A DNA stretch of 64,000 bases from Microbacterium esteraromaticum (GCF_016907315.1 NZ_JAFBBS010000001.1:1488001-1552000); one strand, 5' to 3'; numbered from the stretch's first letter, positions 33,265 to 41,649 are shown. Made by a program: numbers and translations. The notes: generated by a model from the sequence alone, not told the origin.

Positions 33265-34158
33265 TCAGCAGAAGCCGGCGATGCCGTCCCACGACCAGTG
33301 GTCGGTGTCGGCGCCCTCGCGAAGGAACGACGCCTCGATGAGACCGTACGGGCGGTCGGCCGCGTAGAAGACCTCGTTGGGGTTCTCGAGACCGAACGGC
33401 GACAGGTCGACCACGAAGTGGTGGCTGTTCGGGGTCGAGAAGCGGATCTCGTCGATCTCGGGGTGTGCCTCGAGCACGGCCTCGGCCATCTCCTTCAGCG
33501 TGTGCTGCAGGGCGTACGAGTAGTTGCGCGAGAATCCCGCGAGCAGCAGGCGGCGGACGTCGGCGAAGACCTCGTTGTAGTCGAGGTCGTTGCGGTTGTA
33601 GCGCCACTTGGCGGTGACCGAGGTGGCGAGGATGCGGTCCTCGGTCTCGGGCAGCGTCGTGTACTTGTCCTTCGGGTAGCCGACGAAGCCGCTCTGGGTC
33701 GACTTCAGCACCTTGAGGTCCTGCAGGCCCGCGATCACGACCGTGTCGTCGCCGTCGATCTGCACGACGGACGTGCGGGTCTCGGTGCCCCCGCGCACGA
33801 ACGAGTGGTCGTGCTCGCCGTCGTCGCCCTGGATGCGCTGCCAGGTGTACTGCTCGGCCTCCCAGCGACCGCCGGTGATCCAGTCGAACTCACCCGTGAA
33901 GTGGCGGCCGAGGCGGAGCAGGAACTCCTCGGGGCTGCCGACGCCGTCCTTGGCGAAGGCGTACACCGTGTTCTTCTGCGTGTCGGTCGGGACGACGTGC
34001 TCGTTGTTGCCCTCGAAGTGGGCGCTGTCGAGGTCGCCCCGCAGCTGCGACGTGACGTTGAGGTCCTCGATCTCGTGACGTGCGGTGTCGCGCGTGACCC
34101 GGACGACTCGGACCTCGGCCTTGCCGTACTGGTTCTTGCCCAGAATGATGTTGGTCAT
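33265..34158 (-). CDS. uox: Urate oxidase (factor-independent uricase)
   Basis: Oxidises urate to 5-hydroxyisourate with O2, without cofactor. The 297-residue protein is a tandem T-fold. Landmarks are KAEVRVVRVTRD (Lys of the catalytic pair near residue 13), the motif VVPTDTQKNTVYAFAK (about residues 56-71, with the catalytic Thr), and the late NSHHFVVDLSPFG with the active-site His. Third gene of uraD-uraH-uox, nine bases after uraH. Hydrogen peroxide is a by-product; a peroxiredoxin gene sits just upstream of the operon. Confidence 0.95.
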   Translation of the reverse strand: MTNIILGKNQYGKAEVRVVRVTRDTARHEIEDLNVTSQLRGDLDSAHFEGNNEHVVPTDTQKNTVYAFAKDGVGSPEEFLLRLGRHFTGEFDWITGGRWEAEQYTWQRIQGDDGEHDHSFVRGGTETRTSVVQIDGDDTVVIAGLQDLKVLKSTQSGFVGYPKDKYTTLPETEDRILATSVTAKWRYNRNDLDYNEVFADVRRLLLAGFSRNYSYALQHTLKEMAEAVLEAHPEIDEIRFSTPNSHHFVVDLSPFGLENPNEVFYAADRPYGLIEASFLREGADTDHWSWDGIAGFC

Positions 34159-34167
34159 GATTTCTAC

Positions 34168-34509
34168 TCAGCTTCCTCGGTAAGTGGAATAGGCGAACGG
34201 GCTCAGCAGCAGCGGCACGTGATAGTGCGCCTGCTCAGCGTCGACCTGGAAGGTCAACACCACCTCCGGGAAGAAGGTGTCCGTGTCGATGCCGGCGAAG
34301 TAGGCCGCCGTGTCGAACCGGAGTCGGTACGCACCGCTCTCCAGCCGCTCGGGGCCCAGTTCTTTCACCCGCCCGTCAGCATCTGTGGATCCTGAGCCGA
34401 TCGCGACCCACTCGTCGCCCTGACGGGCTTCGAGCGCGACCGCGACGTCGGGCGCGGGGCGCCCGACCGAGGTGTCCAGGATGTGGGTGGTCACGTGGGA
34501 AACGCTCAT
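34168..34509 (-). CDS. uraH: 5-hydroxyisourate hydrolase
   Basis: Transthyretin-like hydrolase turning 5-hydroxyisourate into OHCU. The 113-residue protein has the family hallmarks: THILDTSVGRPAPDV at the N-terminus (active-site His), a central FDTAAYF and the C-terminal YRGS that distinguishes the enzyme from transthyretin. It is spaced 11 bp after uraD and 9 bp before urate oxidase. Confidence 0.95.
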   Translation of the reverse strand: MSVSHVTTHILDTSVGRPAPDVAVALEARQGDEWVAIGSGSTDADGRVKELGPERLESGAYRLRFDTAAYFAGIDTDTFFPEVVLTFQVDAEQAHYHVPLLLSPFAYSTYRGS

Positions 34510-34520
34510 GTCGCGCTCCT

Positions 34521-35009
34521 TCAGCTCTCGAGGGCTCCGGCCAGGCGCAGCGCCGCGATCTCGCGCAGCTGCTGGTCGACCACGACGAGCTCCTGTTCGG
34601 GGGTGTTGCCCAGCCGCTCCTGCAGCAGGGCGAGGATCTCTTCCGCCGAGCGTCCGGCGGCGCGCACCAGGTACACGCGGTCGAACCGCTGCTCATAGGC
34701 CTTGTTGCCCTCGGCGAGCCGCGCTGCGGTGTCGGCGTCGACGCCCGGCTGCTCCTTGCGTGAGAGCGCTGCCTCGGCGGTCTCGCCCTGGGGGCGCTCG
34801 CCGATACGAGGGTGGTGCGCCAGGGCGCCGTCGATCTCGGCCTCGGTGAGCGGGGCTGCGACGGTGGCGGCTGCGGCCGCGACCTCGTCGATGCTCTGGT
34901 ACGGCCGGCCGTCGATGATCCCATCGATCCAGCGAGCGATGTCGAGCGCCGGCTTCACGACGGCGACGGCTTCTTCGCGAGCGGCCACATTGAAGTTCTC
35001 GAGCAACAT
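34521..35009 (-). CDS. uraD: OHCU decarboxylase
   Basis: Decarboxylates 2-oxo-4-hydroxy-4-carboxy-5-ureidoimidazoline to (S)-allantoin. The 162-residue protein shows HPRIGE (active-site His, about residue 67), SRKEQPGVD and YEQRFDRVYLVRAAGRS, all typical of UraD. It is the first gene of the urate operon, right behind operator pair 8. ATG 35009 lies 80 bp downstream of the nearest operator base. Confidence 0.93.
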   Translation of the reverse strand: MLLENFNVAAREEAVAVVKPALDIARWIDGIIDGRPYQSIDEVAAAAATVAAPLTEAEIDGALAHHPRIGERPQGETAEAALSRKEQPGVDADTAARLAEGNKAYEQRFDRVYLVRAAGRSAEEILALLQERLGNTPEQELVVVDQQLREIAALRLAGALES

Positions 35010-35089
35010 CTTCGATCCTCAAGCAGATGCTGGCATCCGGCGCGAAGGCTATACGGAAACCCCTGACGGAGTCTTCACGAGAAGGTTAC

Positions 35090-35157
35090 TTCCGTATGCC
35101 GGAACTGTTATTTCAGCATGTGTAAGTATTGTGCGGGCCGCCGGAGTCGTTTGTCAA
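35090..35157 (-). promoter_or_regulatory. uraD operon promoter with operator pair 8
   Basis: On the minus strand TTGACA (35152-35157), 18-bp spacer and CACAAT (35128-35133). Downstream of the -10 lie TTTCAGCATGTGTAA (35111-35125, nine of ten) and the perfect palindrome TTCCGTATGCCGGAA (35090-35104), 21 bp apart. A single extra site TTTCACATTGTGGAG lies at 35174-35188, just past the end of the peroxiredoxin gene. Confidence 0.72.
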
Positions 35158-35172
35158 CATCCCCGGCGGCCC
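35135..35172. terminator. Hairpin between peroxiredoxin and uraD
   Basis: GGGCCGCCGG (35135-35144) pairs with CCGGCGGCCC (35163-35172). It can end peroxiredoxin transcription, although its loop also contains the -35 box of the uraD promoter. Confidence 0.6.
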
Positions 35173-35188
35173 TTTTCACATTGTGGAG

Positions 35189-35656
35189 TCAGACTCCGAG
35201 TTCTGCGCGCAGACGGGCCACGTGACCCTCTGCATCCACACCATATTCTGCCCGCTGCACGACGCCCTCGCCGTCGAGGACGAAGGTCGAGCGGATCACG
35301 CCCTCGAACGTGCGGTCGCCGACCGTCTTCTCGCCCCACACGCCCCACGCCTTGGCGACCGCGGCGTCCCTGTCGGCGAGCAGCGGGAAGGTGAGGTGCT
35401 CGGCTTCGGCGAACGATCGGATCTCCTCGACCGAGTCCGGCGAGACGCCGATGACCGCGTAGCCGGCGGCGTCGAGAGCCGAGAGGCTGTCGCGGAAGTC
35501 GCAGGCCTCGGTGGTGCAGCCGGGGGTGGCCGCCTTCGGGTAGAAGTAGACCACCACGTTGCGGCCCCGGTAGTCGGCGAGCGAGGTGGTGCGGCCCTCG
35601 GCGTCGGCGAGGGCGAAATCGGGCGCCGTGCTGCCGGCGGTGAGCTTGTCGGTCAT
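35189..35656 (-). CDS. bcp: Peroxiredoxin, Bcp/PrxQ type
   Basis: Thiol peroxidase of 155 residues. The peroxidatic Cys is in ATPGCTTEACDFRD (about residues 43-56); the second Cys four to five residues on is the PrxQ-type resolving Cys. It begins 45 bp after the HpcH/CitE-like gene and probably shares its transcript behind operator pair 9. That would place a peroxide scavenger in the same regulon as peroxide-producing urate oxidase. Confidence 0.9.
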   Translation of the reverse strand: MTDKLTAGSTAPDFALADAEGRTTSLADYRGRNVVVYFYPKAATPGCTTEACDFRDSLSALDAAGYAVIGVSPDSVEEIRSFAEAEHLTFPLLADRDAAVAKAWGVWGEKTVGDRTFEGVIRSTFVLDGEGVVQRAEYGVDAEGHVARLRAELGV

Positions 35657-35701
35657 GATGACTCCGTTCTGTTCGGGGATGGATGCTGGGTCGCGGCGCT
35701 G

Positions 35702-36559
35702 TCAGCGCGCGACGGGGAGCACGTCGAAGGCCTCGGCGAGCTGCATGATCTTGCGGGCCCGGCCGAGGCGGGGCAGATCGCTGCCGTCTCGCACGATCCG
35801 CCCGCGGGCGTCGAAGTCGGCGAGGAACTCGTGTGCCCACTCGACGTCGGTGCGGGTGGGGCTGATGACCTCGTTGACGACGGGGGCCTGGTCGGCCGAG
35901 AGGCAGAGCTTCCCGGTCATGCCCATCGAGACGGTGGTGGCCGACTGCTCGCGCAGGATGGGATGGCTCGATCCGACCGTGGGACCGTCGATCGGACCGG
36001 GCAGGCCGCCGACCCGGCTCGAGATGACCAGGCGGGCACGCGGATAGGCCATGGCCTCGCGATCGGCCGACATGCCCGTGTCGCGGCGGAAGTCACCGCT
36101 TCCGAAGGCGAGGCGGAACACGCCCTTGGCCCGGGCGATCTCACTGGCGTTCTCGATTCCGATGGCCGACTCGACCAGCGCCACGATCGGGACACGGGCG
36201 CCGAGACGGTTGTAGGTGTCCATGACCTGACCCCCGAGCTCGGTCTTGGCGAGCATCACGCCCTGCAGACCCGGCGCCGTGCGCAGCTCCTCGATGTCGT
36301 CGGCCCAGTAGTCGCTGCCGGCGTCGTTGATGCGCACCCAGGCACGACCGCCCTCGCTCAGCCATCGCACCACATCGGCGCGGGCCGACTCCTTCTTGCT
36401 GGCGTCAACGGCATCCTCGATGTCCAGCACGACGGCGTCGGCGTGCGAGGCCGCCGCGGCGTCGAAGGTCTCGGGACGCGTGGCAGCCACGAGCAGCCAC
36501 GAACGCGCGAGTTCGGGGGCGATCTCGCGTCGCGTAGTAGAGGTGAGTGAAGCGTTCAT
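35702..36559 (-). CDS. HpcH/CitE-like aldolase or CoA-ester lyase
   Basis: A 285-residue protein of the CitE/HpcH barrel family. Landmarks are SWLLVAATRPETFDAA at the N-terminus, ADAVVLDIEDAVDASKKE (Asp/Glu metal site, about residue 48), VRINDAG, VALVESAIGIENA (metal Glu) and FGSGDFRRDTG. The family cleaves or forms C-C bonds in malyl-CoA-like or hydroxyacid substrates. In this context a glyoxylate-related reaction is plausible but unproved. I chose ATG 36559; a TTG further upstream at 36574 would lie inside the operator. Confidence 0.75.
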   Translation of the reverse strand: MNASLTSTTRREIAPELARSWLLVAATRPETFDAAAASHADAVVLDIEDAVDASKKESARADVVRWLSEGGRAWVRINDAGSDYWADDIEELRTAPGLQGVMLAKTELGGQVMDTYNRLGARVPIVALVESAIGIENASEIARAKGVFRLAFGSGDFRRDTGMSADREAMAYPRARLVISSRVGGLPGPIDGPTVGSSHPILREQSATTVSMGMTGKLCLSADQAPVVNEVISPTRTDVEWAHEFLADFDARGRIVRDGSDLPRLGRARKIMQLAEAFDVLPVAR

Positions 36560-36564
36560 GCCAG

Positions 36565-36606
36565 TTCCGATCAACGAAAATCAAGTTCTGCTATACGAAA
36601 AGTCTA
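36565..36606 (-). promoter_or_regulatory. Operator pair 9 with a -10 box
   Basis: TTCCGATCAACGAAA (36565-36579, full match) and TTCTGCTATACGAAA (36586-36600, nine of ten) are 21 bp apart. On the minus strand the -10 box TAGACT (36601-36606) ends exactly where the pair begins. It would control the HpcH/CitE-like gene and bcp. Confidence 0.7.
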
Positions 36607-36645
36607 ACGCGAGGGGTCACCCCGCGCCACAGCCCCGGAGTCCAC

Positions 36646-36709
36646 TTGACAGGCGAGCCGCGCTGTGTTCGAATAACGTACTACGAAAGAATACTTTCGC
36701 AATACGAAA
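36646..36709 (+). promoter_or_regulatory. NCS1 permease promoter with operator pair 10
   Basis: TTGACA (36646-36651), 17-bp spacer and TCGAAT (36669-36674). The pair begins at the last -10 base: TAACGTACTACGAAA (36674-36688) and the full-match palindrome TTTCGCAATACGAAA (36695-36709), 21 bp apart. Confidence 0.75.
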
Positions 36710-36774
36710 TATCGGAGCAGAATCACATGCTCCACTCATTCCCGACGGCGTAGTCCGGATATTGGAGTCCCGCA

Positions 36775-38304
36775 ATGGCAACCGAAGAGTACGCGCATCC
36801 GCGCAGCCGCGCTTCTGAAGGTCTCGACGAGGCCCCTTCGGGGACTTTCGCCGTTCAGATGGGTCTGAGCCCCCGTCTCTACAACAGCGACCTCGCGCCG
36901 ACCACCCGTGAAGGGCGGCACTGGAGCGCCTACAGCATCTTCGCACTGTGGGCGAACGACGTGCACAGCCTCGGCAACTACGTCTGGGCGATCGGGCTCT
37001 TCTCGCTCGGCATGAGCGGCGGCGCGATTCTGGGGTCGCTGGCGTTCGGCGCCCTCTTCCTCTTCCTGCTCCTCACCCTGTCGGGATTCATGGGCGAGAA
37101 GACGGGTGTTCCGTTCCCCGTCATGAGCCGCATCTCCTTCGGCATCTACGGCGCGCAGATCCCCGCACTCCTGCGAGGCGGCGTCGCCATCGCCTGGTTC
37201 GGCATCCAGACGTATCTCGCCTCCCAGGTGCTGCAGGTCGTGATCATCGCTCTCCTCCCGGGCGCAGCCGCGTGGCAGCAGGGCTCGTTCCTCGGACTGT
37301 CGGGCCTCGGCTGGCTGACGTTCCTCGTGCTCTGGGTGCTGCAGTCGATCATCGTCAGCTACGGCATGGAGATGATCCGCAAGTACGAGGCCTTCGCCGG
37401 CCCCGTCATCCTCGCGACCTTCGTCGCACTCGCCGTCTGGGTCCTCGTCCAGGCCGACTTCCAGATCTCGTGGACGAACGACTCACCCCTGCAGGGAGCC
37501 GACCTCTGGCTGCACATGCTCGGCGGCGCATCGGCCTGGGTCGCCATCTACGGCACGTTCGTGCTCAACTTCTGCGACTTCACCCGCGGCGCCAGGTCCA
37601 AGAAGTCGATCGTGAAGGGCAACTTCTGGGGCATCCCGATCAACATGCTCTTCTTCGGCACCGTCGTCGTGGTGCTCGCGGGCGGCTCGTTCACGATCAA
37701 CGGCGTCGCGATCGCCTCCCCCGCCGACGTCGTCGCCGCGATCCCGAACACCCTGCTGCTCGTGCTCGCCTCGCTCGCGCTGATCGTGCTCACGATCGCC
37801 GTGAACCTGATGGCGAACTTCGTCGCCCCGACGTACGCGCTCACCAACCTGTTCCCGCGGCACCTGAACTTCCGCAAGGCGGCGCTGCTCTCGGCGGTCA
37901 TCGGCCTCGTGATCCTGCCGTGGAACATGTACAACTCGCCCGTCGTGATCGGCATCTTCCTGAACGGTCTCGGCGCTCTGCTGGGCCCGCTGTTCGGCAT
38001 CATCATGGTCGACTACTGGCTCATCAAGAAGCAGCGCATCAACGTGCCCGAGCTCTACTCCGAGCACGTGACCGGCGAGTACTACTACGCCCGCGGCTTC
38101 AACCCGCGAGCCGTGATCGCCCTCGCCATCTCGGGTACCATCGCCCTGCTGCTCACCTTCGTGCCCGCCTTCCAGGTCGTGAGCCAGTTCTCGTGGTTCC
38201 TCGCCGCCGGTCTCGGCGCCATCGCGTACGGCATCCTCGCCGACCGCCGCGGCCCCTTCGCCGATGTCGAGGGCACCGACATCGCCGTCACCCCCACGCA
38301 CTGA
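36775..38304 (+). CDS. NCS1-family permease for allantoin or a related ureide/nucleobase
   Basis: A 509-residue, 12-span nucleobase:cation symporter-1 protein. The N-terminal signature LAPTTREGRHWSAYSIFALWANDVHSLGNY is seen in its ordered parts (APTTREGRHWS, then FALWANDVHSLGNY); the similar PucI/AllP allantoin carriers have the same W-N-D-V-H-S-x-G-N-Y pattern. A QTYL-like substrate motif follows in WFGIQTYLAS. Allantoin or hydantoin is favoured by the following racemase-like gene and allantoinase, which share its operon. ATG 36775 has TTGGAG nine bases upstream. Confidence 0.87.
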   Translation: MATEEYAHPRSRASEGLDEAPSGTFAVQMGLSPRLYNSDLAPTTREGRHWSAYSIFALWANDVHSLGNYVWAIGLFSLGMSGGAILGSLAFGALFLFLLLTLSGFMGEKTGVPFPVMSRISFGIYGAQIPALLRGGVAIAWFGIQTYLASQVLQVVIIALLPGAAAWQQGSFLGLSGLGWLTFLVLWVLQSIIVSYGMEMIRKYEAFAGPVILATFVALAVWVLVQADFQISWTNDSPLQGADLWLHMLGGASAWVAIYGTFVLNFCDFTRGARSKKSIVKGNFWGIPINMLFFGTVVVVLAGGSFTINGVAIASPADVVAAIPNTLLLVLASLALIVLTIAVNLMANFVAPTYALTNLFPRHLNFRKAALLSAVIGLVILPWNMYNSPVVIGIFLNGLGALLGPLFGIIMVDYWLIKKQRINVPELYSEHVTGEYYYARGFNPRAVIALAISGTIALLLTFVPAFQVVSQFSWFLAAGLGAIAYGILADRRGPFADVEGTDIAVTPTH

Positions 38305-38327
38305 TCGACAGCGAACGGAGAACACCC

Positions 38328-39053
38328 ATGCGCATCCTGGTTGCGAACGTCAACACCACCCAGACGATGACCGACGGCATCGCCGAGGCGGCCCGAGCTG
38401 CCGCCTCGGCCGGCACCGAGATCATCGGCCTCACACCGGACTTCGGGGCCGACTCGTGCGAGGGCAACTTCGACAGCTACCTCGCCGCCGTAGGAGTGAT
38501 GGACAAGGTCGTGCGCTACGAGGGCGAGTACGACGCCGTCATCCAGGCGGGCTACGGCGAGCACGGCCGCGAAGGGCTGCAGGAGCTGCTCGACGTGCCC
38601 GTCGTCGACATCACTGAGGCGGCCGCCTCCACCGCGATGTACCTGGGCCGCACCTACTCGGTCGTCACGACCCTCGATCGTGCGGTTCCGCTGATCGAGG
38701 ACCGCCTGATCCTCGCGGGCCTGCACGATCGCTGCGCGTCAGTGCGCTCCTCGGGGCTCGGAGTGCTCGAGCTCGAGAGCGACCCCGACCGCGCGGTCGA
38801 GGCCATCGCCGCCGAGGCGAAGCTCGCCGTCGAGGTCGACCGCGCCGAGGTCATCGTGCTGGGCTGCGGCGGCATGGCCGAGCTGAAGGACCGCATCGTC
38901 GAGCTGTGCGGCGTACCCGTCGTCGACGGCGTGCAGGCGGCGGTCGTCGTCGCCGAGGGCCTGGTCAATCTCGGCCTGAAGACCTCCAAGGTGCGCACCT
39001 ACGCCCCTCCGCGCGCGAAGCGGATCACGGGTTTCCCCGGTCTCGTAGGCTGA
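38328..39053 (+). CDS. Asp/Glu/hydantoin racemase-family protein, one catalytic Cys apparently replaced
   Basis: 241 residues, with the family opening ILVANVNTTQTMTD. In hydantoin and allantoin racemases two cysteines act as the acid/base pair. The C-terminal one is present (VLGCGGMAEL). At the usual first position, where relatives read roughly ACFGDPG, this protein reads QAGYGEHG, so Cys seems to be Gly. It lies 23 bp after the NCS1 permease and 69 bp before allantoinase, fitting a role on allantoin or a ureide. With one Cys it may not racemise; the single-Cys arylmalonate decarboxylases in the same superfamily are a precedent for other chemistry. Confidence 0.75.
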   Translation: MRILVANVNTTQTMTDGIAEAARAAASAGTEIIGLTPDFGADSCEGNFDSYLAAVGVMDKVVRYEGEYDAVIQAGYGEHGREGLQELLDVPVVDITEAAASTAMYLGRTYSVVTTLDRAVPLIEDRLILAGLHDRCASVRSSGLGVLELESDPDRAVEAIAAEAKLAVEVDRAEVIVLGCGGMAELKDRIVELCGVPVVDGVQAAVVVAEGLVNLGLKTSKVRTYAPPRAKRITGFPGLVG

Positions 39054-39122
39054 GGCCACCCCGCACCCATCACCCCCACAGAACACAAGCCCGGCGGAGC
39101 GCCGGCAGAAGGGACGCGCGAC

Positions 39123-40520
39123 ATGTCGCACGAGACCGAAGAGCACGACGGGGAATCCGTCTCGCTCGATCCGACCGGCGAGCACTACGACCTCGTCATC
39201 CGCGGTGCGCGAGTGCTGACGACCGCGGGCATCCGCCCGCGCGAGGTGGGCGTGCGCGGCGGCGTCATCGTCGCCATGCAGCCGCTCGGCAACAATCTCG
39301 CCGGTGACGAGGTCATCGAGCTCGCCGACGACGAGACCCTGATCCCCGGCCTGGTCGACACACACGTGCACGTCAACGAGCCCGGCCGCACCGAGTGGGA
39401 GGGCTTCGCCTCCGCCACTCGCGCGGCCGCCGCCGGCGGCGTGACGACCATCATCGACATGCCGCTGAACAGCATCCCGCCGACCGTCAGCGTCGACGCG
39501 CTCGAGACCAAGCGCGAGGCCGCTCGCGGCCAGACCCACGTCGACGTGGGCTTCTGGGGCGGTGCGATCCCGGGCAACACGGCCGACCTGCGCCCGCTGC
39601 ACGACGCCGGCGTGTTCGGCTTCAAGAGCTTCCTGCTGCACTCGGGTGTCGACGAGTTCCCCCCGCTCGACCCCGATGAGCTCGAGACGGACATGCGCGA
39701 GCTCGCCACCTTCGACTCGGTGATGATCGTGCACGCCGAGGACTCCCGTGCCATCGACCGTGCACCCCAGCCCGAGGGCGACGACTACGGCAAGTTCCTG
39801 GCCTCGCGTCCCCGTGGTGCCGAGAACCTCGCCATCGCCGAGGTCATCGAGCGCGCGCGCTGGACGGGCGGGCGGGCGCACATCCTGCACCTGTCTTCGT
39901 CTGACGCGCTGCCCATGCTGCGCAGCGCCAAGAGCGACGGGCTCAAGCTCACCGTCGAGACCTGCCCGCACTACCTGACGCTGACGGCCGAGGAGATCCC
40001 GCACGGCGCGACCGCCTTCAAGTGCTGCCCGCCGATCCGCGAGGCCGGCAACCGCGAGCAGCTGTGGCAGGGACTCGAAGACGGCACGATCGACTTCATC
40101 GTGTCGGATCACTCCCCCTCGACGCTTGACCTCAAGGACCTCGAGAACGGCGACTTCGCGGTTGCATGGGGCGGCGTCGCATCACTGCAGCTCGGCCTGT
40201 CGCTGATCTGGACCGAGGCGCGCCAGCGCGGACTGTCGCTCGAGACCGTCGTCGGCTGGATGAGCGAGCGCCCCGCGCAGTTCGCCGGCCTCACCGGCAA
40301 GGGACGCATCGCCCCTGGATACGACGCCGACTTCTCGATCTTCGCCGCCGACGACGCCTACGTGGTCGACGTCAAGAAGCTGCACCACAAGAACCCGCTC
40401 ACCCCGTACCAGGGCAAGGCGCTCGCGGGTGTCGTGCGCAGGACGTGGCTGCACGGCGAGGTCATCGACTTCGAGAACGCCCGCGGTCGTCTGCTGCGCC
40501 GTGGCATGACCAACGCCTGA
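39123..40520 (+). CDS. allB: Allantoinase
   Basis: Opens the allantoin ring to allantoate. The 465-residue amidohydrolase has the first metal motif DTHVHVNEPGRTEWEGF (about residues 80-95), the bridging Lys in FGFKSFLLHSG near residue 165, HILHLSS and the final metal Asp in DFIVSDHSPS. The NEPGRTEWEGF form separates allantoinase from dihydroorotase. Last gene of the permease - racemase-like - allB operon and followed by a clear terminator. Confidence 0.94.
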   Translation: MSHETEEHDGESVSLDPTGEHYDLVIRGARVLTTAGIRPREVGVRGGVIVAMQPLGNNLAGDEVIELADDETLIPGLVDTHVHVNEPGRTEWEGFASATRAAAAGGVTTIIDMPLNSIPPTVSVDALETKREAARGQTHVDVGFWGGAIPGNTADLRPLHDAGVFGFKSFLLHSGVDEFPPLDPDELETDMRELATFDSVMIVHAEDSRAIDRAPQPEGDDYGKFLASRPRGAENLAIAEVIERARWTGGRAHILHLSSSDALPMLRSAKSDGLKLTVETCPHYLTLTAEEIPHGATAFKCCPPIREAGNREQLWQGLEDGTIDFIVSDHSPSTLDLKDLENGDFAVAWGGVASLQLGLSLIWTEARQRGLSLETVVGWMSERPAQFAGLTGKGRIAPGYDADFSIFAADDAYVVDVKKLHHKNPLTPYQGKALAGVVRRTWLHGEVIDFENARGRLLRRGMTNA

Positions 40521-40540
40521 GCGCTCGAGCTGAGGTCGAC

Positions 40541-40576
40541 AGAAGAGGTTCCCGCCGTCCGGCGGGAACCTCTTCT
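40541..40576. terminator. Bidirectional terminator after allB
   Basis: Perfect 16-bp arms (40541-40556 and 40561-40576) around GTCC, serving convergent allB and the GlxA-family regulator gene. Confidence 0.9.
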
Positions 40577-40581
40577 CCGTC

Positions 40582-41550
40582 TCAGGCGGGCATCAGCTCG
40601 TCCCGGCACGAGAAGCGCGCCCGGTAGGCGGTCGGCGTCGTGCCGAGAACCCGGGCGAAGTTCTGTCGCAGGATGGCCGCCGAGCCGAACCCGCTCTCTT
40701 CTGCGATGCGGTCGAGCCCGAAGTCGGTGCGCTCGAGCATTCGCTGCGCGCTGATCACCCGCTGGCGGGTCAGCCACGCGGCGGGCGTCGCCCCGAACTC
40801 GGCCTTGAACCGCCGCGCGAAGGTGCGCGCCGACATGTGCGCGTGGTCGGCCAGCTGGTCGACCGAGAGATCGTCGTGCAGGTTCTGCACCGCCCAGTCG
40901 GCCACGGATGCCAGCGACCCGCCCACATCGACCGGCAGCGGGCGGTCGATGTACTGAGCCTGACCGCCGTCGCGCTGCGGCGGCACGACCATGCGGCGCG
41001 CGATGCGCCCGGCCATCTCGGCGCCGAGCTCGATGCGCAGCAGGTGCAGGCACGCGTCGATGCCCGCGGCGGTCCCGGCGCTGCTGATGATGCGGCCGTC
41101 CTGCACGAAGAGCACGTCGGGATCGACGTCGATGAGCGGATACATCTCGGCCAGGGTGTGCGCGTACATCCAGTGGGTCGTCGCACGGCGTCCGTCGAGC
41201 ACGCCGGCGGCGGCGAGCGCGAAAGAGCCGCTGCAGACGCTCATCACCCAGGCATCCCGTTCGACGGCCGACCTCGCCAGATCGATCAGCCTCGGATCCA
41301 CATTCGTCCACTGACTGCGCGGCATGGGGCAGAAGATCACGAGGTCGGCCTCGTGGGCGAAGCTGAGGTCGTGCTCGACCTCGACCGCGAATCCGATCTT
41401 CGAGCGCACCAGCCCCGGCTCGGGGGCGACGACGCGGAAGTCGAAGTTCGGCACGCCGTCGTCCGCGCGATCGAGGCCGAAGGCCTCGCACGCGACGCCG
41501 AACTCGAACGGTGCGAAGCCGTTGTCGATCACGCAGGCGACGGTCTTCAT
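40582..41550 (-). CDS. GlxA-family regulator (DJ-1/PfpI domain plus AraC helix-turn-helix)
   Basis: 322 residues. The N-terminal DJ-1/PfpI-like effector domain opens VACVIDNGFAPFEFGVACEAFG and includes MSVCSGSFALAAAGVL with a nucleophile-elbow-like Cys; in this family the domain senses small molecules. The C-terminal AraC domain (about residues 215-315) has two helix-turn-helix motifs, LADHAHMSARTFARRFK and IAEESGFGSAAILRQNFARV. Starts at 41550 and 41565 are both possible; neither has a strong binding site. Target unknown. It closes the ureide region and has a 16-bp palindrome upstream. Confidence 0.85.
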   Translation of the reverse strand: MKTVACVIDNGFAPFEFGVACEAFGLDRADDGVPNFDFRVVAPEPGLVRSKIGFAVEVEHDLSFAHEADLVIFCPMPRSQWTNVDPRLIDLARSAVERDAWVMSVCSGSFALAAAGVLDGRRATTHWMYAHTLAEMYPLIDVDPDVLFVQDGRIISSAGTAAGIDACLHLLRIELGAEMAGRIARRMVVPPQRDGGQAQYIDRPLPVDVGGSLASVADWAVQNLHDDLSVDQLADHAHMSARTFARRFKAEFGATPAAWLTRQRVISAQRMLERTDFGLDRIAEESGFGSAAILRQNFARVLGTTPTAYRARFSCRDELMPA

Positions 41551-41606
41551 CGGGGCTCTTCTCATGCGGTGGATGCTTGGCAGCAATCCTACGCATGATG
41601 TCCTGT

Positions 41607-41622
41607 CTGCCACTAGTGGCAG
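41607..41622. promoter_or_regulatory. Perfect 16-bp palindrome between divergent genes
   Basis: CTGCCACTAGTGGCAG lies 57 bp before the GlxA-family regulator and 28 bp before the small membrane protein gene. It is unlike the TTYCR-N5-YGRAA sites, so it may be the regulator's own operator. Confidence 0.45.
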
Positions 41623-41649
41623 TTCTGAACCGATCGTAGCGTTACTGCC

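Noticed and set aside
35174..35188. Operator-like site TTTCACATTGTGGAG as a further control pair
   Set aside because: Good single match but without a partner at 21 bp and placed at the end of the peroxiredoxin gene, so it is listed only as an extra site.
36572..36574. TTG start for the HpcH/CitE-like gene
   Set aside because: It lies inside the perfect operator site; ATG 36559 gives the natural N-terminus.
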